From Salvia splendens (lineage: Eukaryota > Streptophyta > Magnoliopsida > Lamiales > Lamiaceae), in NCBI RefSeq assembly GCF_004379255.2, contig NC_056046.1, forward strand, positions 3,596,001 to 3,660,000: 64,000 bases of DNA, in the 5' to 3' direction. A program made the position numbers and the translations under genes. Positions 12,201 to 24,295 of this stretch are shown here, piece by piece. Numbering within the stretch: the stretch's first letter is position 1; each line of letters begins with the position of its first letter. The notes under the pieces were generated by a model that made no database searches, was not told the DNA's origin, and saw only the letters and a program-made list of their open reading frames with translations.

Positions 12201-13012
12201 AAAATAAATAAATAGCGAAATAAAAAGAAAAGATTACAGGTCAGCAGACATGACATGAAGCTTCTGAACATGGTACAAGGATGAAACACATCTGCGAGTT
12301 TGGCTGTAATTAGTTGTCATTAACCTCTTGTTAATCCACACCGACACTCGGTAGTGGTGAATCTTGTGACCCTTTTCCTTTTCTCTTCAATTTTTATGCA
12401 CCCATTTTTATATGGAAAAAAAGATGGTTTTTTAGTAGAAAAAAGTTTGCAAGAAACACACACACGCTTTCCAGTTTTCATCACCGATTGATTAAAATCA
12501 TAAAATCAAAAATTTGGATTATTATTTATAGTTTGATTCTTTGGTTAAAGCTGTGCAGTGAACCTTCCATCTGCCTCACCACTGACACCGGAAGATGTAT
12601 AATTCGCATTCTCTCTCACCTTCTTTATTAGCTCACATTTAGCATATTCTCTTCTTCTCTTTCTCTTGTTTGACTTGATTGGTTGATACCTCAGTTTTTC
12701 CAACTGATTTTCTGGAGTCTGTGCCATTCTGTTCTGTCTGAGATCCAGATTTTGTTGAAAACCACACACACACACATATATATACACATATATATATTTC
12801 TCTGCGGGTGTTATTATGTGTGAGATAAGAGATAACTAAATTCGTTGCTGTTTCTATTTCTGTTTACAGAAAATGATGGTTTTAGTTATAGAGAGTGTAT
12901 AAAGCTTCAACTTTTAACAAATTGGGGTCAACCCATTTTCTTTTTTTCTCCAAGATTTTCCATTTTGGTTGCATCTGATCACACCATTTTTTCCAACAAA
13001 AAAACCCCAATT
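9250..13012. other. Intergenic region and CSLC upstream region
   Basis: About 3.7 kb, very AT-rich, with no ORF that resembles a protein. The last few hundred bases (about 12540-13012) are more mixed in composition and include a CA/TA microsatellite (12763-12797), probably the promoter and leader of the CSLC gene. An ORF continues in frame from 12845 into CSLC, but its first 56 codons look like translated leader. Confidence 0.55.
12763..12797. repeat. (CA)n/(TA)n compound microsatellite
   Basis: A run of CA followed by TATATACACATATATATAT, about 215 bp upstream of the chosen CSLC start. It probably lies in the promoter or leader, so length variation could affect expression; that is inference only. 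Confidence 0.85.
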
Positions 13013-15324
13013 ATGGCACCGAATTCTGTGGTTGTGACGCTGGAGAAGGCGGAGAACATCTCATTGATAGAGGTGAACGACCCATCAGGTGCTCGATCAA
13101 AGTTCCAAGAGAAGCAAAGATCGGCTAGCCCGAAGCAATTCACATGGCTGCTCCTGTTGAAGGCTCACAGAGCTGCCGCGTGCATCCCGTGGCTAGCAAC
13201 GAGCCTGTTCACGGTTTTCGGGTTGGTGAAGAAGCGCATTGCTTCGTCGGATCAGAACGAGGAGGATCCGAGGTATAAGGGGAGGTTGTATGTGTTTATA
13301 AAAGTGTTTCTTGCTGTTTCTTTGATTGCATTGGTGGTGGAGGTGTTTGCTTACTACAATGAGTGGGATTTGAGCGCGGTGAATCCGTGGGAGGTCCCGA
13401 ATCTCGTGCAGTGGTGCTACATGTCTTGGTTGAGCTTTAGAGTTGAATATGTAGCTCCCATGATTGTCACATTGTCCAAATTTTGCATTGTGTTGTTCAT
13501 GATCCAGTCCGGGGATCGCCTCGTGCAGTGCTTAGGGTGTTTTTGGGTGAAGTTGAATAGGATGAAGCCGGTTGTGGAGGGGGAGCCTTTCGATATCGAG
13601 GATGGCTCCAGCTTCCCCATGGTTCTTGTTCAGATTCCTATGTGTAATGAGAAAGAGGTAATGCAATCGAAGGAATAGATTCTTGTTTTGTGATCTTGAT
13701 TCATTTTGATTAGATTGTGCTAATTAGATGCATCGTTTGTTGATTAGGTGTTTGAGCAGTCGATCGGTGCTGCTTGTCAGCTGGATTGGCCGAAGGATCG
13801 GTTTCTAGTGCAGGTGTTGGACGACTCAGATGACGAGCTCTGCCAGCGCCTGATACGCGAAGAGGTGATGTTGTGGAAGGAGAAAGGGGTGAACATTATT
13901 TATAGGCACAGGTTCGACAGAAGTGGTTACAAAGCAGGCAACCTTAAATCTGCAATGTCTTGTGAATATGTGAAAGACTACGAATTTGTCACGATACTCG
14001 ATGCAGATTTCCAACCCAATCCCGATTTCCTCAAACTCACCGTGCCTCATTTCAAGGTATTGATCATCATCAGTCAGTTGCTCACAAACTGTGTTCTTCC
14101 TTGGTGTTCTAGTGTTCATCTGTGTCGCCTTTCGTTTCAGGGAAAGCCCGACTTGGGGCTGGTGCAGGCGCGCTGGTCATTTGTGAACAAGGACGAGAAC
14201 TTGCTCACGAGGCTCCAGAACATCAACCTGTGCTTCCATTTTGAGGTGGAGCAGCAAGTGAATGGCCTTTTCCTCAATTTCTTCGGTTTCAATGGCACTG
14301 CTGGCGTGTGGAGGATCCAGGCGTTGGAGGAGTCCGGTGGCTGGCTCGAGAGGACAACAGTCGAGGACATGGACATAGCTGTCCGGGCCCACTTGCACGG
14401 CTGGAAGTTCATCTTCCTCAACGACGTTAGGGTCCTCTGTGAGCTGCCAGAGTCGTACGAGGCCTACAAAAAGCAGCAGCACCGGTGGCACTCTGGCCCG
14501 ATGCAGCTCTTTCGGCTATGCCTCCCTCAGATCTTGTCTTCAAAGGTATATCAAGAATCTCTTACATCCCTTTTTAAATTAGGCCAAGAACTTGTCCTCT
14601 TTTAGTAGTGATTCCATTGAAAACTATAGAGATTCATGAATTATTATTGAATGCATTCGTTGTTGTATATATGCAGGTATCGTATTGCAAGAAGGCGAAT
14701 TTGATATTCTTGTTTTTCCTGCTGAGGAAACTAGTGCTCCCCTTTTACTCATTCACACTCTTCTGCATCATACTCCCATTGACAATGTTCATACCCGAAG
14801 CCGAGCTACCGGCGTGGGTGATCTGCTACGTCCCGATCGTCATGTCGATCCTCAACATCCTACCCGCCCCAAAATCCTTCCCCTTCCTAATGCCATACCT
14901 CCTCTTCGAGAACACCATGTCCGTGACCAAGTTCAACGCGATGATCTCGGGTCTCTTCCAGCTAGGCAGTGCCTACGAGTGGGTGGTGACGAAGAAAACA
15001 GGCAGGGCGTCTGAGTCGGACCTGCTCAGCCTGGCCGAGAGGGAGTCGAAGAATCAGAACGAGGAGAAGATCCAGAGACGGCTCTCTGAGTCCGGCCTGG
15101 AGATGCTAGAGAAGATGAGCAGCGAGCAGCCTGCTGCTGCGATGAAGTCGAAGAAGAAGACGAACAAGATATACCGGAAGGAGCTCGCGCTCGCTTTCCT
15201 CTTGCTGACGGCGGCCGCGAGGAGCTTGCTTTCGGCACAGGGGATCCATTTCTACTACTTGCTGTTTCAGGGATTGACATTTTTGGTGGTGGGATTGGAT
15301 CTGATTGGAGAGCAGGTGAGCTGA
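13013..15324 (+). CDS. CSLC: Cellulose synthase-like C (xyloglucan beta-1,4-glucan synthase)
   Basis: Golgi GT2 glycosyltransferase that makes the beta-1,4-glucan backbone of xyloglucan from UDP-glucose. Four exons, all phase 0: 13013-13657, 13748-14056, 14141-14545 and 14677-15324, giving 668 residues, the usual CSLC length. GT2 signature residues are present: DDSDDE in exon 2, DADFQP (D-x-D) in exon 2, TVEDMD in exon 3, and [10 protein letters not shown] (Q-x-x-R-W) in exon 3. Hydrophobic segments lie on both sides of the catalytic loop (for example [15 protein letters not shown] and [14 protein letters not shown]). The start MAPNSVV was chosen because upstream in-frame sequence looks like leader and CSLC proteins begin this way. 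The C-terminal exon carries a charged Lys/Glu/Ser-rich stretch before the last membrane segments. Family assignment is firm; which CSLC paralogue it is cannot be said from sequence alone. Confidence 0.95.
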
Positions 15325-16429
15325 GATGGGGAGAAATGGAGGTGGTAATATTTTTCTTTAATTAAATTTTTATATGTGTGTTGTTGGACATGTATTATTT
15401 TGCATTATAGTTAAAGAGGTAAGTATACAGGCTTCTCTGTTATGGCTGGATGGATTTTACTCCTCACACACCAAAAAAAAAGTTAGCAAAAAAGAGTAGA
15501 TTTGATTCTTTAATTGTATAATTACATGGACTGTCACTGTTATTAAGTTATTTGTATACCAATGGATATAAATAACCATTTTTCTCTTTTTTCTGATCTC
15601 GATTCTTGAATAAATATACTACAGTTGTTATTCTAAGATTTATGTTATTGTTTATGTTGTTACATTTTCAAATCTCACACCACCACAATCTTTCTGTAAT
15701 TTGCAAGTATGATAAGAATAGTACTATATTCAACTCTTACATATATTTCAAATATCAGCAAATAAATGAATTAAATGTGATCAAATTGTAATATGTACAT
15801 ATATCATGGATTGGACCAAATAAATCTCCAAAAAATGGACAGGCCTATTTCACACATCGCAAAATCTGAGGTATATTCAACTCTTACAAATATTTCAAAT
15901 ATCAGAAAATCAATATTATTCAAACAAAAGTGAGGTATTTCGCTCAAAAAAACAAATCATCGCGCGTGTAATGGGCCTGGGGGCCCAAATGTGGTTCCAT
16001 TTTCCCGCCAATTGGCCCACACTCTCAGCAAATTGCACGATTACTTTTTTATGCAACAATTTCACTCACACTCTACGAAGCTGCGCCAATTATTGAAAAG
16101 GTAAAAAAAAAATTTGCATTCGTTTTTTTGTCGTTGTCTTTTCTTAAATCAGCTACAATATCAGCTTGCTTAGTCGCAATCAGTATAAATTCCCAGTTCA
16201 AGAAAGTAATTTTGGGGATGTTGAATTTTCCCTGTTAGAGAAGCCCAAATTTTGACTGCGTGAGTCATTTTGATATTGTTGGTAATTAGGGTTTGGGATT
16301 ACTATGCATGTTTGTCGGATGATTCAACCATGCGATTACATTTCTTAGTCCTGGTATTTCAGTTAGTCTTATTTTTAATTTTTTTTTTTGAAATTTTGCA
16401 GTGTTTGAAGTTTGAGAGCTGCTGGGAAG
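15325..16429. other. Intergenic: CSLC 3' flank and RNase H-like gene promoter
   Basis: AT-rich, with a 38 bp imperfect direct repeat (15726-15763 and 15872-15909, unit starting ATATTCAACTCTTACA). The right part carries a compact promoter-like cluster (15972-16019, listed separately) and the probable leader of the RNase H-like gene. A leader intron ending at the cag at 16399-16401 is possible. Confidence 0.55.
15972..16019 (+). promoter_or_regulatory. Site II elements plus an E2F site upstream of the RNase H-like gene
   Basis: In 48 bp there are TGGGCC (15972), GGGCCCA (15981), TTTCCCGCC (16001-16009) and GGCCCA (16014, TGGGCC on the other strand). TGGGCY site II boxes are TCP-bound motifs common in promoters of ribosomal and proliferation genes. 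TTTCCCGC matches the plant E2F consensus. The cluster lies about 410 bp upstream of the start codon, close to a plausible transcription start. Binding is inferred only from the motifs. Confidence 0.55.
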
Positions 16430-19400
16430 ATGGGGGATGAAAAGGATGCTTTTTATGTTGTGCGGAAGGGGGGTGTCGTTGGAGTATATAAAAGCATAAC
16501 TGATCTTGAATCCGTTCTTCAAGCCTCTGTAATTTTCTTCTTAATCCATTTCCAGTTTAACCACTCTGCATTTTAATTTTTTTGTCATCTTTTCTTTTCC
16601 TTACTGCATGCATTTGGATTTTGAGTATGTAAAATGCTTTATAATGTACTGCATTTGCAGGCAAACAGGGCTTATTGCAACTGGAAATCGATTGTCTTGT
16701 AGATGTTGGTAAAAAAAGAGTAAGTGGATGGTGTTCCTTGTGAAATGTTAAGAAATTCGGGAGGGATTTTTTGAAGCGGTATTCGACATTATGTGCGTGT
16801 TGACTGTAGAGTACCTCAGGTTTCAGTGAAACGATTTTAGCAACATCTCATTCTGTTAACTTTTGACTTATTTTTTTGATGATTGATGATTGGTGATCAC
16901 CAAATATGAATGGCGATTGATGACCTGACCAATGCTATACTTTGGGTAGTACTAGTTTGCTAGATGAAGCATTTCCTTCCAATACCAACACGTTGCAGTT
17001 TTAGACTGGACCATCTTGGTTCACGAGAAACGCTTAGATGTTTGTATGTAACTGAATTACTACTTCTAATTGCATATTGTTGAATTTTTTTTTATGTAAA
17101 TGTTTCTCCTGTAGGCAAACGATACTTCCTTAAGTGTTTTTAAAGGATATGGGTTGTCAAAAGAAGCTGAGGACTTTCTCTCATCTCATGGACTCAAGAA
17201 TGCTATTTACTGTATTGATGCTAGTGACATGCAAGACGATCAAGCTCTTTTTGGCCAACTTCTCACTTGCCCTTTTCGGGTAAGGTTCTGGACTGAGAAA
17301 GCTGAATTGTTTCAGATGTGTCAAGTTTATTTGTTTTGGTTTGCTTATTTAGACCCTTCAAAGCTTGCAAATACGAATTTTTTTATGCATTATTAGATCA
17401 TTAAGATCATAAATGTATAATGTCAATTTTAATTCTATTCAGGAACCAAATTCTTCAAAAGATAAATCAGCTAGCAAAAATCATGCGGAGAAGAGATCAC
17501 AGGAAATAGATCTGAGTTCTTGGTAGCAATTTGTGGCAGTAAAGTAATAAGTATGTAATTATCAGTCTGCTGGACCATGCATTTCCATGTCTTTAGTTCT
17601 ACGAATTATTTCCTACGATTTGTATGATTCCATTTAACAAAAGGAGGCTGTTCTTTCTCCACAGGAGCTTGTTGTATCAGCTTCTTTTCCCGTGAATCCT
17701 CAGCTGAAGCATGCAAAGTTAGATAACTTCCTTCAAGCTCCTCCAGTATCGTCCTATTGTGTAAGTTGTCTTAGCATATATGATGTGCTGGAGCACTATT
17801 TGAATGTATTTGAATTTTGTTAAACACTTTTTCCTTGATTAGTTGACTTTTTGTTTCCAGTTTGGCCATTTTCTTAGAAGCAGCTGACTTACCTTCATAA
17901 TGGTGTCGCCCTGAGCACCAACTATATGTCATAGTCTCCAGTTATCAAAGATAGTTATCTTTGTGATTCGGTAGTTATTCTGCTTGGGCAGGAAGTTAAT
18001 TCCGGATTGGCACTTGGTGCTTGCTGTAGTTTTCGCCCGCATTTTTTTTTCATTTTCTTATCAGAATTACTCTATCGCTATCAGAACTTCTTTCTACTGA
18101 TACTCCACATCAAGCATACACTCATGTTAGTGGTTCTGGCTTTATCCTTCTCACATGTACTTTTTTGTAACTTATACATTGCTGGTATTAGATTTGAGGT
18201 GGTCATGAAAATTTCACAACTTGATTTACCATTTTATGTACAGAGTTCGTGTATTCTTGAGTTTGATGGTGCTTCTAAGGGCAACCCTGGGCAAGCTGGT
18301 GCTGGGGCTATACTTCGGTCAGCAGATGGGAATATGGTACTTTTTTTTGCCTGCCAACCCTAGATTAGCTTACACAATCTCACCTTTTTTTGTTTTATTT
18401 TATTTTAATTACTTTTTTCAATTTGGGGATTTACTTTTCAATCTTATACAACTTTCAATGTCAAGGTTGAAACTCTTTCATGCTGAAAGTTCAAAATCAC
18501 ACCAATCCTTTGAATTTTTCTATCTAGTTGTTCTAGGTGGTGCTCTTTGGTTATAATACCATGACCTTTTATTTCCACACTTGATACTTCTAGGTGTTTC
18601 GATTGCATGAAGGTGTGGGCATAGCAACTAATAATGTAGCTGAATACAGAGGTTGCATTTTGGGGTTAAGATATGCTCTTACAAAAGGTTACAAACATAT
18701 ATGTGTTCGTGGAGACTCCAAACTTGTTTGCATGCAGGTATTAGCCATTCCTCTCCAACTATCTTACCTCTTTCATTTAATATACATAAATTAACAAATT
18801 GAACACAAAAAAAACACGTGGTCTCTACATATCAGTGGGTTATATCCCTCCACAACAGCCGTTGCATATGAAGTATTGAAATGGTCTTTTTACTGACTAG
18901 ATAACTATTCACTGGACCACTATCATATCTTTCTTTACTTGCTAATTTTTCTGAACGACAGGTTCAAGGTCTGTGGAGAACCAAAACACAGAATATGACT
19001 GAATTGTGTAAGATAGCTAAAGAGCTCAAAGACCAATTCTTGTCCTTCCAGATAATGCATATCGAAAGAGTAAGTTGAGACGTTCAATCCCTTCCATTAC
19101 ACTTTAGTGCAAGAATGTGCTTGACTTTAATTGCCACATTCAGCTTACACTAAGACCTATTTTTTGTGACTAGAGTTGTTTGCAAACCTAGTTCAGTATT
19201 TTGTTGATGAGTAATTTTATCCAAGTATGTTACTGGATTCCATGCTGGTCATGTTCACGTTCTCCATTAGTCACACAGTCTTTCATTTGTTGGACTACCG
19301 TTGAAGGAGAGAATCGAGCTAGTAGATTCAGTTGTTTCTAAAACAATGCATCTTTTCTGTTGTAACATTTTTCTTGAAGGCTGTGTGTTATGCTATATTT

Positions 19401-19613
19401 ATAAGCTATCGTCATAAAGCTCATGAGTCGCACATTATATTGTCAGGAGAGCAACACTGAAGCTGATGCCCAGGCAAACTTTGGAGTGCATCTAAAGAGT
19501 AACCCCATTTCTATAATTTCATTTTAGATAATATCCCTCTTCATATGTCCTTTTAGTAACCATATGCGATCCGTGCAGTGGGCGAAATCCAAGTGGACTG
19601 TGACATGAAATAA
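16430..19613 (+). CDS. RNase H-like protein with N-terminal hybrid-binding-type domain
   Basis: Plant protein with an N-terminal RNase H1-like/caulimovirus VI-type domain (AFYVVRKGGVVGVYKS, then VFKGYGLSKEAEDFL) and a C-terminal RNase H domain, expected to bind and cut RNA in RNA:DNA hybrids. Proposed exons: 16430-16528, 17115-17279, 17443-17515, 17681-17760, 18244-18336, 18594-18737, 18962-19069, 19447-19498, 19579-19613 (282 residues). Catalytic acids are visible: EFDGASKGNPG (Asp), NNVAEYRG (Glu), RGDSKL (Asp) and NTEADAQAN (Asp). Everything is phase-consistent. The third exon's right edge is the weak point: its frame hits TAG at 17524 before a strong donor, and the only phase-compatible pairing I find uses the weak donor A|GTTCTT with the acceptor at 17679-17680. 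The upstream region has site II and E2F motifs. No organelle signal is obvious, so it is probably nuclear or cytosolic. Confidence 0.85.
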
Positions 19614-20511
19614 CGACCAAGTTCTGCATGTAGTGGCCATTAGGAACTTGTTAGTAGCTGAAATGTGTGGAGAAGTGGATTTAGATGCTACTCCTATTTT
19701 GCTCTTTTGTGATTATTTTGAATTGAAATACTATCTATTAGCTTAAGAGCTACCGCACCCTTCTATATATCTATGTGCATGTTTTTCACTAATTTTACCC
19801 AAGAATGCGAGCTCAAAATTTGAAACTTATTGAATTTTTGTTGTGATGGGATGATGATATATGTGACTGGTGTATATTTTACTTTAATAATCGGTTTCAT
19901 TATTGAACTACTTCTTGTACTGAGTAGTACATCGCTACTAAATACTACTCTCAAAATAAGAGAGTAGTGTATATAGTGTTCTTTTTCTTCTTTGTAAAAA
20001 TATGTTTATTTAGTTCAATTGAGTTTCTAAATTTTGTACGGCATAGTTCAATATTTACTCTATCATAATTGATCTGTTTTTTTTATTACAACTTCCTCTT
20101 TGAAATAGAATTATGCTTTTATATTGATTTTTTTTCCTGGTAGTACCTTTTAAATTGTTTTTTTATTGGGGAAATTCACACGAACTAAATACGCCATGGA
20201 GTATACACTTACAAATAACTCCTATTTCAAAGAAGCCTTCAAAAAGTAAAAAAAAAAATACTACTTATTCAGGGGATAATGGGCATTTGCCCCTCCTCAA
20301 TATATTTTATGGAGTAATTTTTTAAAAATTTTGATTTACTTTATAAATGCCCAACCTCAAACTTTTAAAATTTCTTCATAGATATATTTTTGCCCTCGTT
20401 GAATTGAAATCCTGGCTCCGCCTTGCTTGTATTTCAGTTTTAATTGCAGCGTCTCTTGTTGTGGATAGAGTAGAAGACATTGCTCCACAAACATCTCACT
20501 GATCCAAAACA
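19614..20511. other. Intergenic, with a hairpin and a transposon-like relic
   Basis: 3' flank of the RNase H-like gene. It holds a perfect 9 bp stem hairpin (ACTACTCTC at 19944-19952 and GAGAGTAGT at 19960-19968, 7 nt loop). The stretch about 20255-20425 ends AAATCCTGGCTCCGCC, which resembles the right end of a hAT element, but no matching left end or TSD was found. The leader of the next gene occupies the last about 60 bp. Confidence 0.5.
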
Positions 20512-22561
20512 ATGGCTTCCATCTCTGCATTCTCACTCTCCACACTCACTTCTCCTTGTTCTCTCTCTAACTTCTCACTCTCCACACACACTACTCCTTG
20601 TTCTCTCTCTAACTACCCATCCCCTGCTCTCAGCCCACTCAATTCACAATCCCTTTGCGTTAAATTCCAGACCCAATTCAAAAACTCCGCCATTTCCTGC
20701 AATTCATCAGTTTGCAAGCACCCAAATTCAAGGCGCGCAATAGTACGGGCAGTGGCGGAGGATGAAGGGACCCTTATCCCGGAAGAGGAAGCCTCGCCGC
20801 CGGCTGCTGACTCCACCGCCGACCAGACCGTGTCTGTTGCAGTGTCGCCTTCCGACGTGCTAACCATGCTATTTCAGGTTTTGTTTGGTTGAGGGTTTTT
20901 TAGTTTCTCAAAATTGTACGTTAGCTATTTGATGAAATGTCTGAATGAAATTTGATTTGAAATGTGTAGGCAGAAGGAACGATGAGCGACGCAGCTGTTC
21001 CTACGGTTACTAAGGCTTTGCAGGTAGCTTCATTCGTTCTTTTTCCCCCATTATGTCGAAGTCTTGAATTACTGTGATGCCAGTACTTTACTCCTTTGTT
21101 TATACTTATGTTAATTCAACGTGTAGCATATAATAGAATACATATTTTAACTTAATTGTTAATAAAAATATGAACTTTGGGGCTTTTTCTTGCCAATTTG
21201 ACTGTATCACATTATCCACCTTGCTCTTAACTTTATCATCCATTGAATTCTCGTGTTTTCCTGCTCTAAATTTGTTCATTTCTTGACTATGTAATTTTAT
21301 CAAAAATAATATATTAAAACGTTTTCTTAGTTTATGTAATACTTCATGAAAATTGATGGGGAAAATCAAATTTGAGCTATGACTTGAATTGCTAAGAATT
21401 TAAAGTTCGCGTTTTTTTTCATGATTGAAAGATCATGTCTTCTTGAAACTGAGAAGTTCTTTATCCAGCATTTTCCGATTTATTAACCTTTTGTTTACTC
21501 CCCAAAACTGCTAGTACTCATTAAATTCTTTTTCCATGGGAAGATCATTCAGTTTCATTTGTACAATAATTAACATCCGGAAAATGTGCAAGTGTGGTTG
21601 TTGCTCTTGAAACGAGCAAATGGTTTTCAAGTTAGTCTATATATAGTAGTGATAAATGTTTTCTTGCCTTACTGGCACATGATGTTGCTTTTGGTGAAGG
21701 AGTATTTATCAACTCCTTTTTGGGAAAACAAGATCTCATTGACTTTTTTCACTCATATACGCACACATTCTGTTGTAAACTAATCTACATTTGTGCCATT
21801 TTTGCAATAAATGCAAGTATAGATATTGAAAATTGAGTGCTCGTGAATTAGCCATCTCAAACTAGCTTCATAAATATCCTACCCGACTGCTTTTCCCTCT
21901 TGATCGTTCCTTGGACTGATATTGTTGTCTTCCTTGGGAATCATCATGTACTCAAGTAACTGTTAACTACGTTTCCAATTATTTTAATGTATCGAAATCC
22001 CGATTCTATTTTATAGGGAGTAGAAGGCGTTACAGATCTCAAAGTTCAATTACTCGAGGGCATAGCAAGTGTAGAGGTATTTTCTTCACTCATTGCCTTA
22101 GCCATTATTTACTTATGTGTGAATGCGTGATAATGAAGCATATAGAAGTGTCTCCAAATCATAGCTGCTATAATATAACCACAAGTTCCTCATTTCTAGA
22201 TCCTTTGAACAATATGGTTTAGTACACACTTGGCCTTGGACATCCTTACATGATCGTAGCTTCTCTTGACTCTTACCATATGCCAATTGTTATATCGTCT
22301 CACATCGAGGGGTACTGAAAGTTCAAGCAGTTTATTGACAGTCTCAGAGCAGATGCATGTAGACATATAGTCTTATTCTTAACCATCCTTGCTTGTTTTT
22401 AAACATGGCAAGTGACAACCTTTGTTCTTTTGTAGCTAACAAAGCAAACAACCGTGCAAGCTACTGGGGTCGCCTCAAACTTAGTCGAGATCATTCAGGG
22501 TTCAGGCTTCAAGCTGCAAGCATTGAATTTGAGCTTTCAGGACGAAGAAGATTTGAGCTAG
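20512..22561 (+). CDS. Plastid-targeted HMA-fold protein lacking the metal-binding CxxC
   Basis: Four exons: 20512-20877, 20970-21023, 22017-22076 and 22436-22561, all phase 0, giving 201 residues. Residues 1 to about 75 are rich in Ser, Thr and Leu and poor in acids, a typical chloroplast transit peptide. A short acidic/Ala-Pro linker follows. The C-terminal about 80 residues have the alternating pattern of a heavy-metal-associated domain (SDVLTMLFQAEGTMSDA, then KALQGVEGVTDLKVQLLEGI, then IIQGSGFKLQAL). The usual metal-binding M-x-C-x-x-C loop is replaced by EGTMSDAAV with no cysteine, so classical Cu(I) transfer is unlikely. A structural or regulatory stromal role is possible but unproven. 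The start is clear: it gives a complete transit peptide and sits directly after a leader. Intron 2 is about 990 bp with no coding content. Confidence 0.8.
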
Positions 22562-23106
22562 ACCATGTACACTTCGACCTCGTTGCCACGAGGAGTGTAA
22601 GGGTTTCTGTTCTTGCCCAAATTTTGAGCACCACTCACTTGTAATTCTGAGGCACCTCTGTTGATTAATTATTTGTATAATTTGTTATATGACACTTACA
22701 TGAGCCTATGAGAATCACAATTTCATTAGATGAAAGGGAAAACCAATCTGAGGCTATGAAAAATGTTTATTATTATTGATTTATTTATGTAAGACAAGAA
22801 GAAAAAAACAGATTCTTGTATATTCAAACATATCTACAGTAATTCTTGTGGGAAATAACAGGCTAGAATCATGATTTTCAAAATTAGCATTGAAACTGTC
22901 ACCTAGTTTTGATTCTTAGTTTCTTGTTTCTTAGTTATCACCAATTATCATTTGACTTTTATCACAAATATAATGCATACATAGAAATTATCTATTCAAC
23001 CTGCAGATTTCAGCTAGTATAAATACAGCATAAAAGCAGCATAGTCAACTCACAAAGAAATCAAATTAAAGCATTTCAACACAAGAAAAAACATACCCCT
23101 ATATAA
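22562..23106. other. Intergenic with promoter of the arabinogalactan peptide gene
   Basis: AT-rich. A consensus TATA box (TATAAATA, 23018-23025) lies about 80 bp upstream of the next start codon, so transcription probably begins near 23050. No other gene signal. Confidence 0.6.
23018..23025 (+). promoter_or_regulatory. TATA box of the arabinogalactan peptide gene
   Basis: TATAAATA, a perfect plant TATA consensus, 82 bp before the ATG at 23107. The distance fits a short leader of about 50 bases, as expected for a small, strongly expressed cell-surface peptide. Confidence 0.7.
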
Positions 23107-23304
23107 ATGGCTGCCAAAGGAGTTGCTATCTTGGCCGTGATGTTGGTGGCGCTGGCCGCTCTGGCTGCAACAGCCAGTGGGGCGGAGGCGCCAGCCCCCA
23201 GCCCCTCCGGTGGTCCAATGGGCGCGACGCCATCGCTGCAGATGGTTTTCGTCGGTCTTGTAGTTGCAGCTGTGTCTTTCTCCACTCTCAAAGAGCTTGC
23301 TTGA
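23107..23304 (+). CDS. Arabinogalactan peptide (GPI-anchored AG peptide)
   Basis: Single-exon, 65 residues. N-terminal signal peptide (hydrophobic VAILAVMLVALAALAATASG, cleaved near residue 25). The mature core is very short, with APAPSPS, whose prolines would be hydroxylated and carry arabinogalactan. The C-terminal hydrophobic tail (MVFVGLVVAAVSFSTL) is typical of a GPI-addition signal. This three-part layout with a mature peptide of about 12-18 residues is diagnostic of the AG-peptide class of plasma-membrane/cell-wall proteoglycans. The alternative is a classical AGP fragment, but the ORF is complete, with its own TATA box. Confidence 0.85.
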   Translation: MAAKGVAILAVMLVALAALAATASGAEAPAPSPSGGPMGATPSLQMVFVGLVVAAVSFSTLKELA

Positions 23305-24295
23305 GGTTTAATATCTTGTAGTAATTTCCATGTGTAATAAGCAAGGCAACACTGGATTTTATAAGCTATTCATGTTATTGTGTAATAAAGAGAAGAGCTC
23401 TACTCCCTTAAAGACACAAGAGAAGAGGTTTACTAAGTGTGGGATCAGCTATTCTATGTTGTAATAATAGTACTAAAACTTGTGAGTCAAAATGATTAGG
23501 ACACCTATATTTATTCCGTTCGAATCTATTGCATCAAGGTAAGACCCTATGATCATATTAAACTCCGATATAGAAAATGAAATTCGAATTAGACGTATTA
23601 TATAAGGTTATCATTTTAGAAGGTTGATTGTCGGAAGTTGTATGCCAATTATCGTTGTCACTATAAAACTAGCGGTGGAATCAATCAATCATAATCCTCA
23701 AAACTCTTAAATTGTAGGAGTACTTGTAAATTATTAACAATCATTAAAAGTATCATATAATAATAAACAAATATGAATATGATTTCATAAACTGAAACTA
23801 TTATTTAAATCGTACTAGACTACTAGTAATACTAGTATGAAATACTTTTAAGAGTAGTTAAGGAAAAACAAATGAGTTTTAGATAAAATTTCTCAATATT
23901 TTAATCCATTGTCATTAATTATTTAACTATTATGATCAAAAAGTTTTAGCTAAGCTCCTAGCATTACTAATTTGTTTTAGAAAAGATATTATGTTTATAG
24001 CCTTTTTATTTTAAAGTAATTTAATTTAAAAAATTATGTTTATAGTTTATTCAGTTGAACTCTCAACCTAAAATGGAAAGAGGGGAAGAAGAAGGCTACT
24101 GACCACCACTCCAACATACGCTTTAAGGAGTTGTACGTTTGAATCGCAGCTGCAACTCACGGTTTCCGGCTCAGGAACAAACTCTAATCCTCTAACCTTA
24201 TTTTTCTGAACAATTGACCCATTTTGAGATCAATTCACATCGAGCTTCGTCGATATCGAAGATCCAGTTGCGAAAAATCCAATCTTGACTAAAAA
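23305..24295. other. Intergenic
   Basis: 3' UTR of the AG-peptide gene, then AT-rich DNA with no coding signal. The last about 230 bp are more GC-mixed and probably hold the leader of the PIG-N gene. Confidence 0.6.

Noticed and set aside
12845..13012. N-terminal extension of CSLC by 56 codons
   Set aside because: The stretch is open but looks like translated leader and is unlike CSLC starts; MAPNSVV fits the family.
16660..16740. An extra RNase H-like exon after the cag at 16659
   Set aside because: The frame quickly meets a stop and the conserved domain continues properly at 17115.
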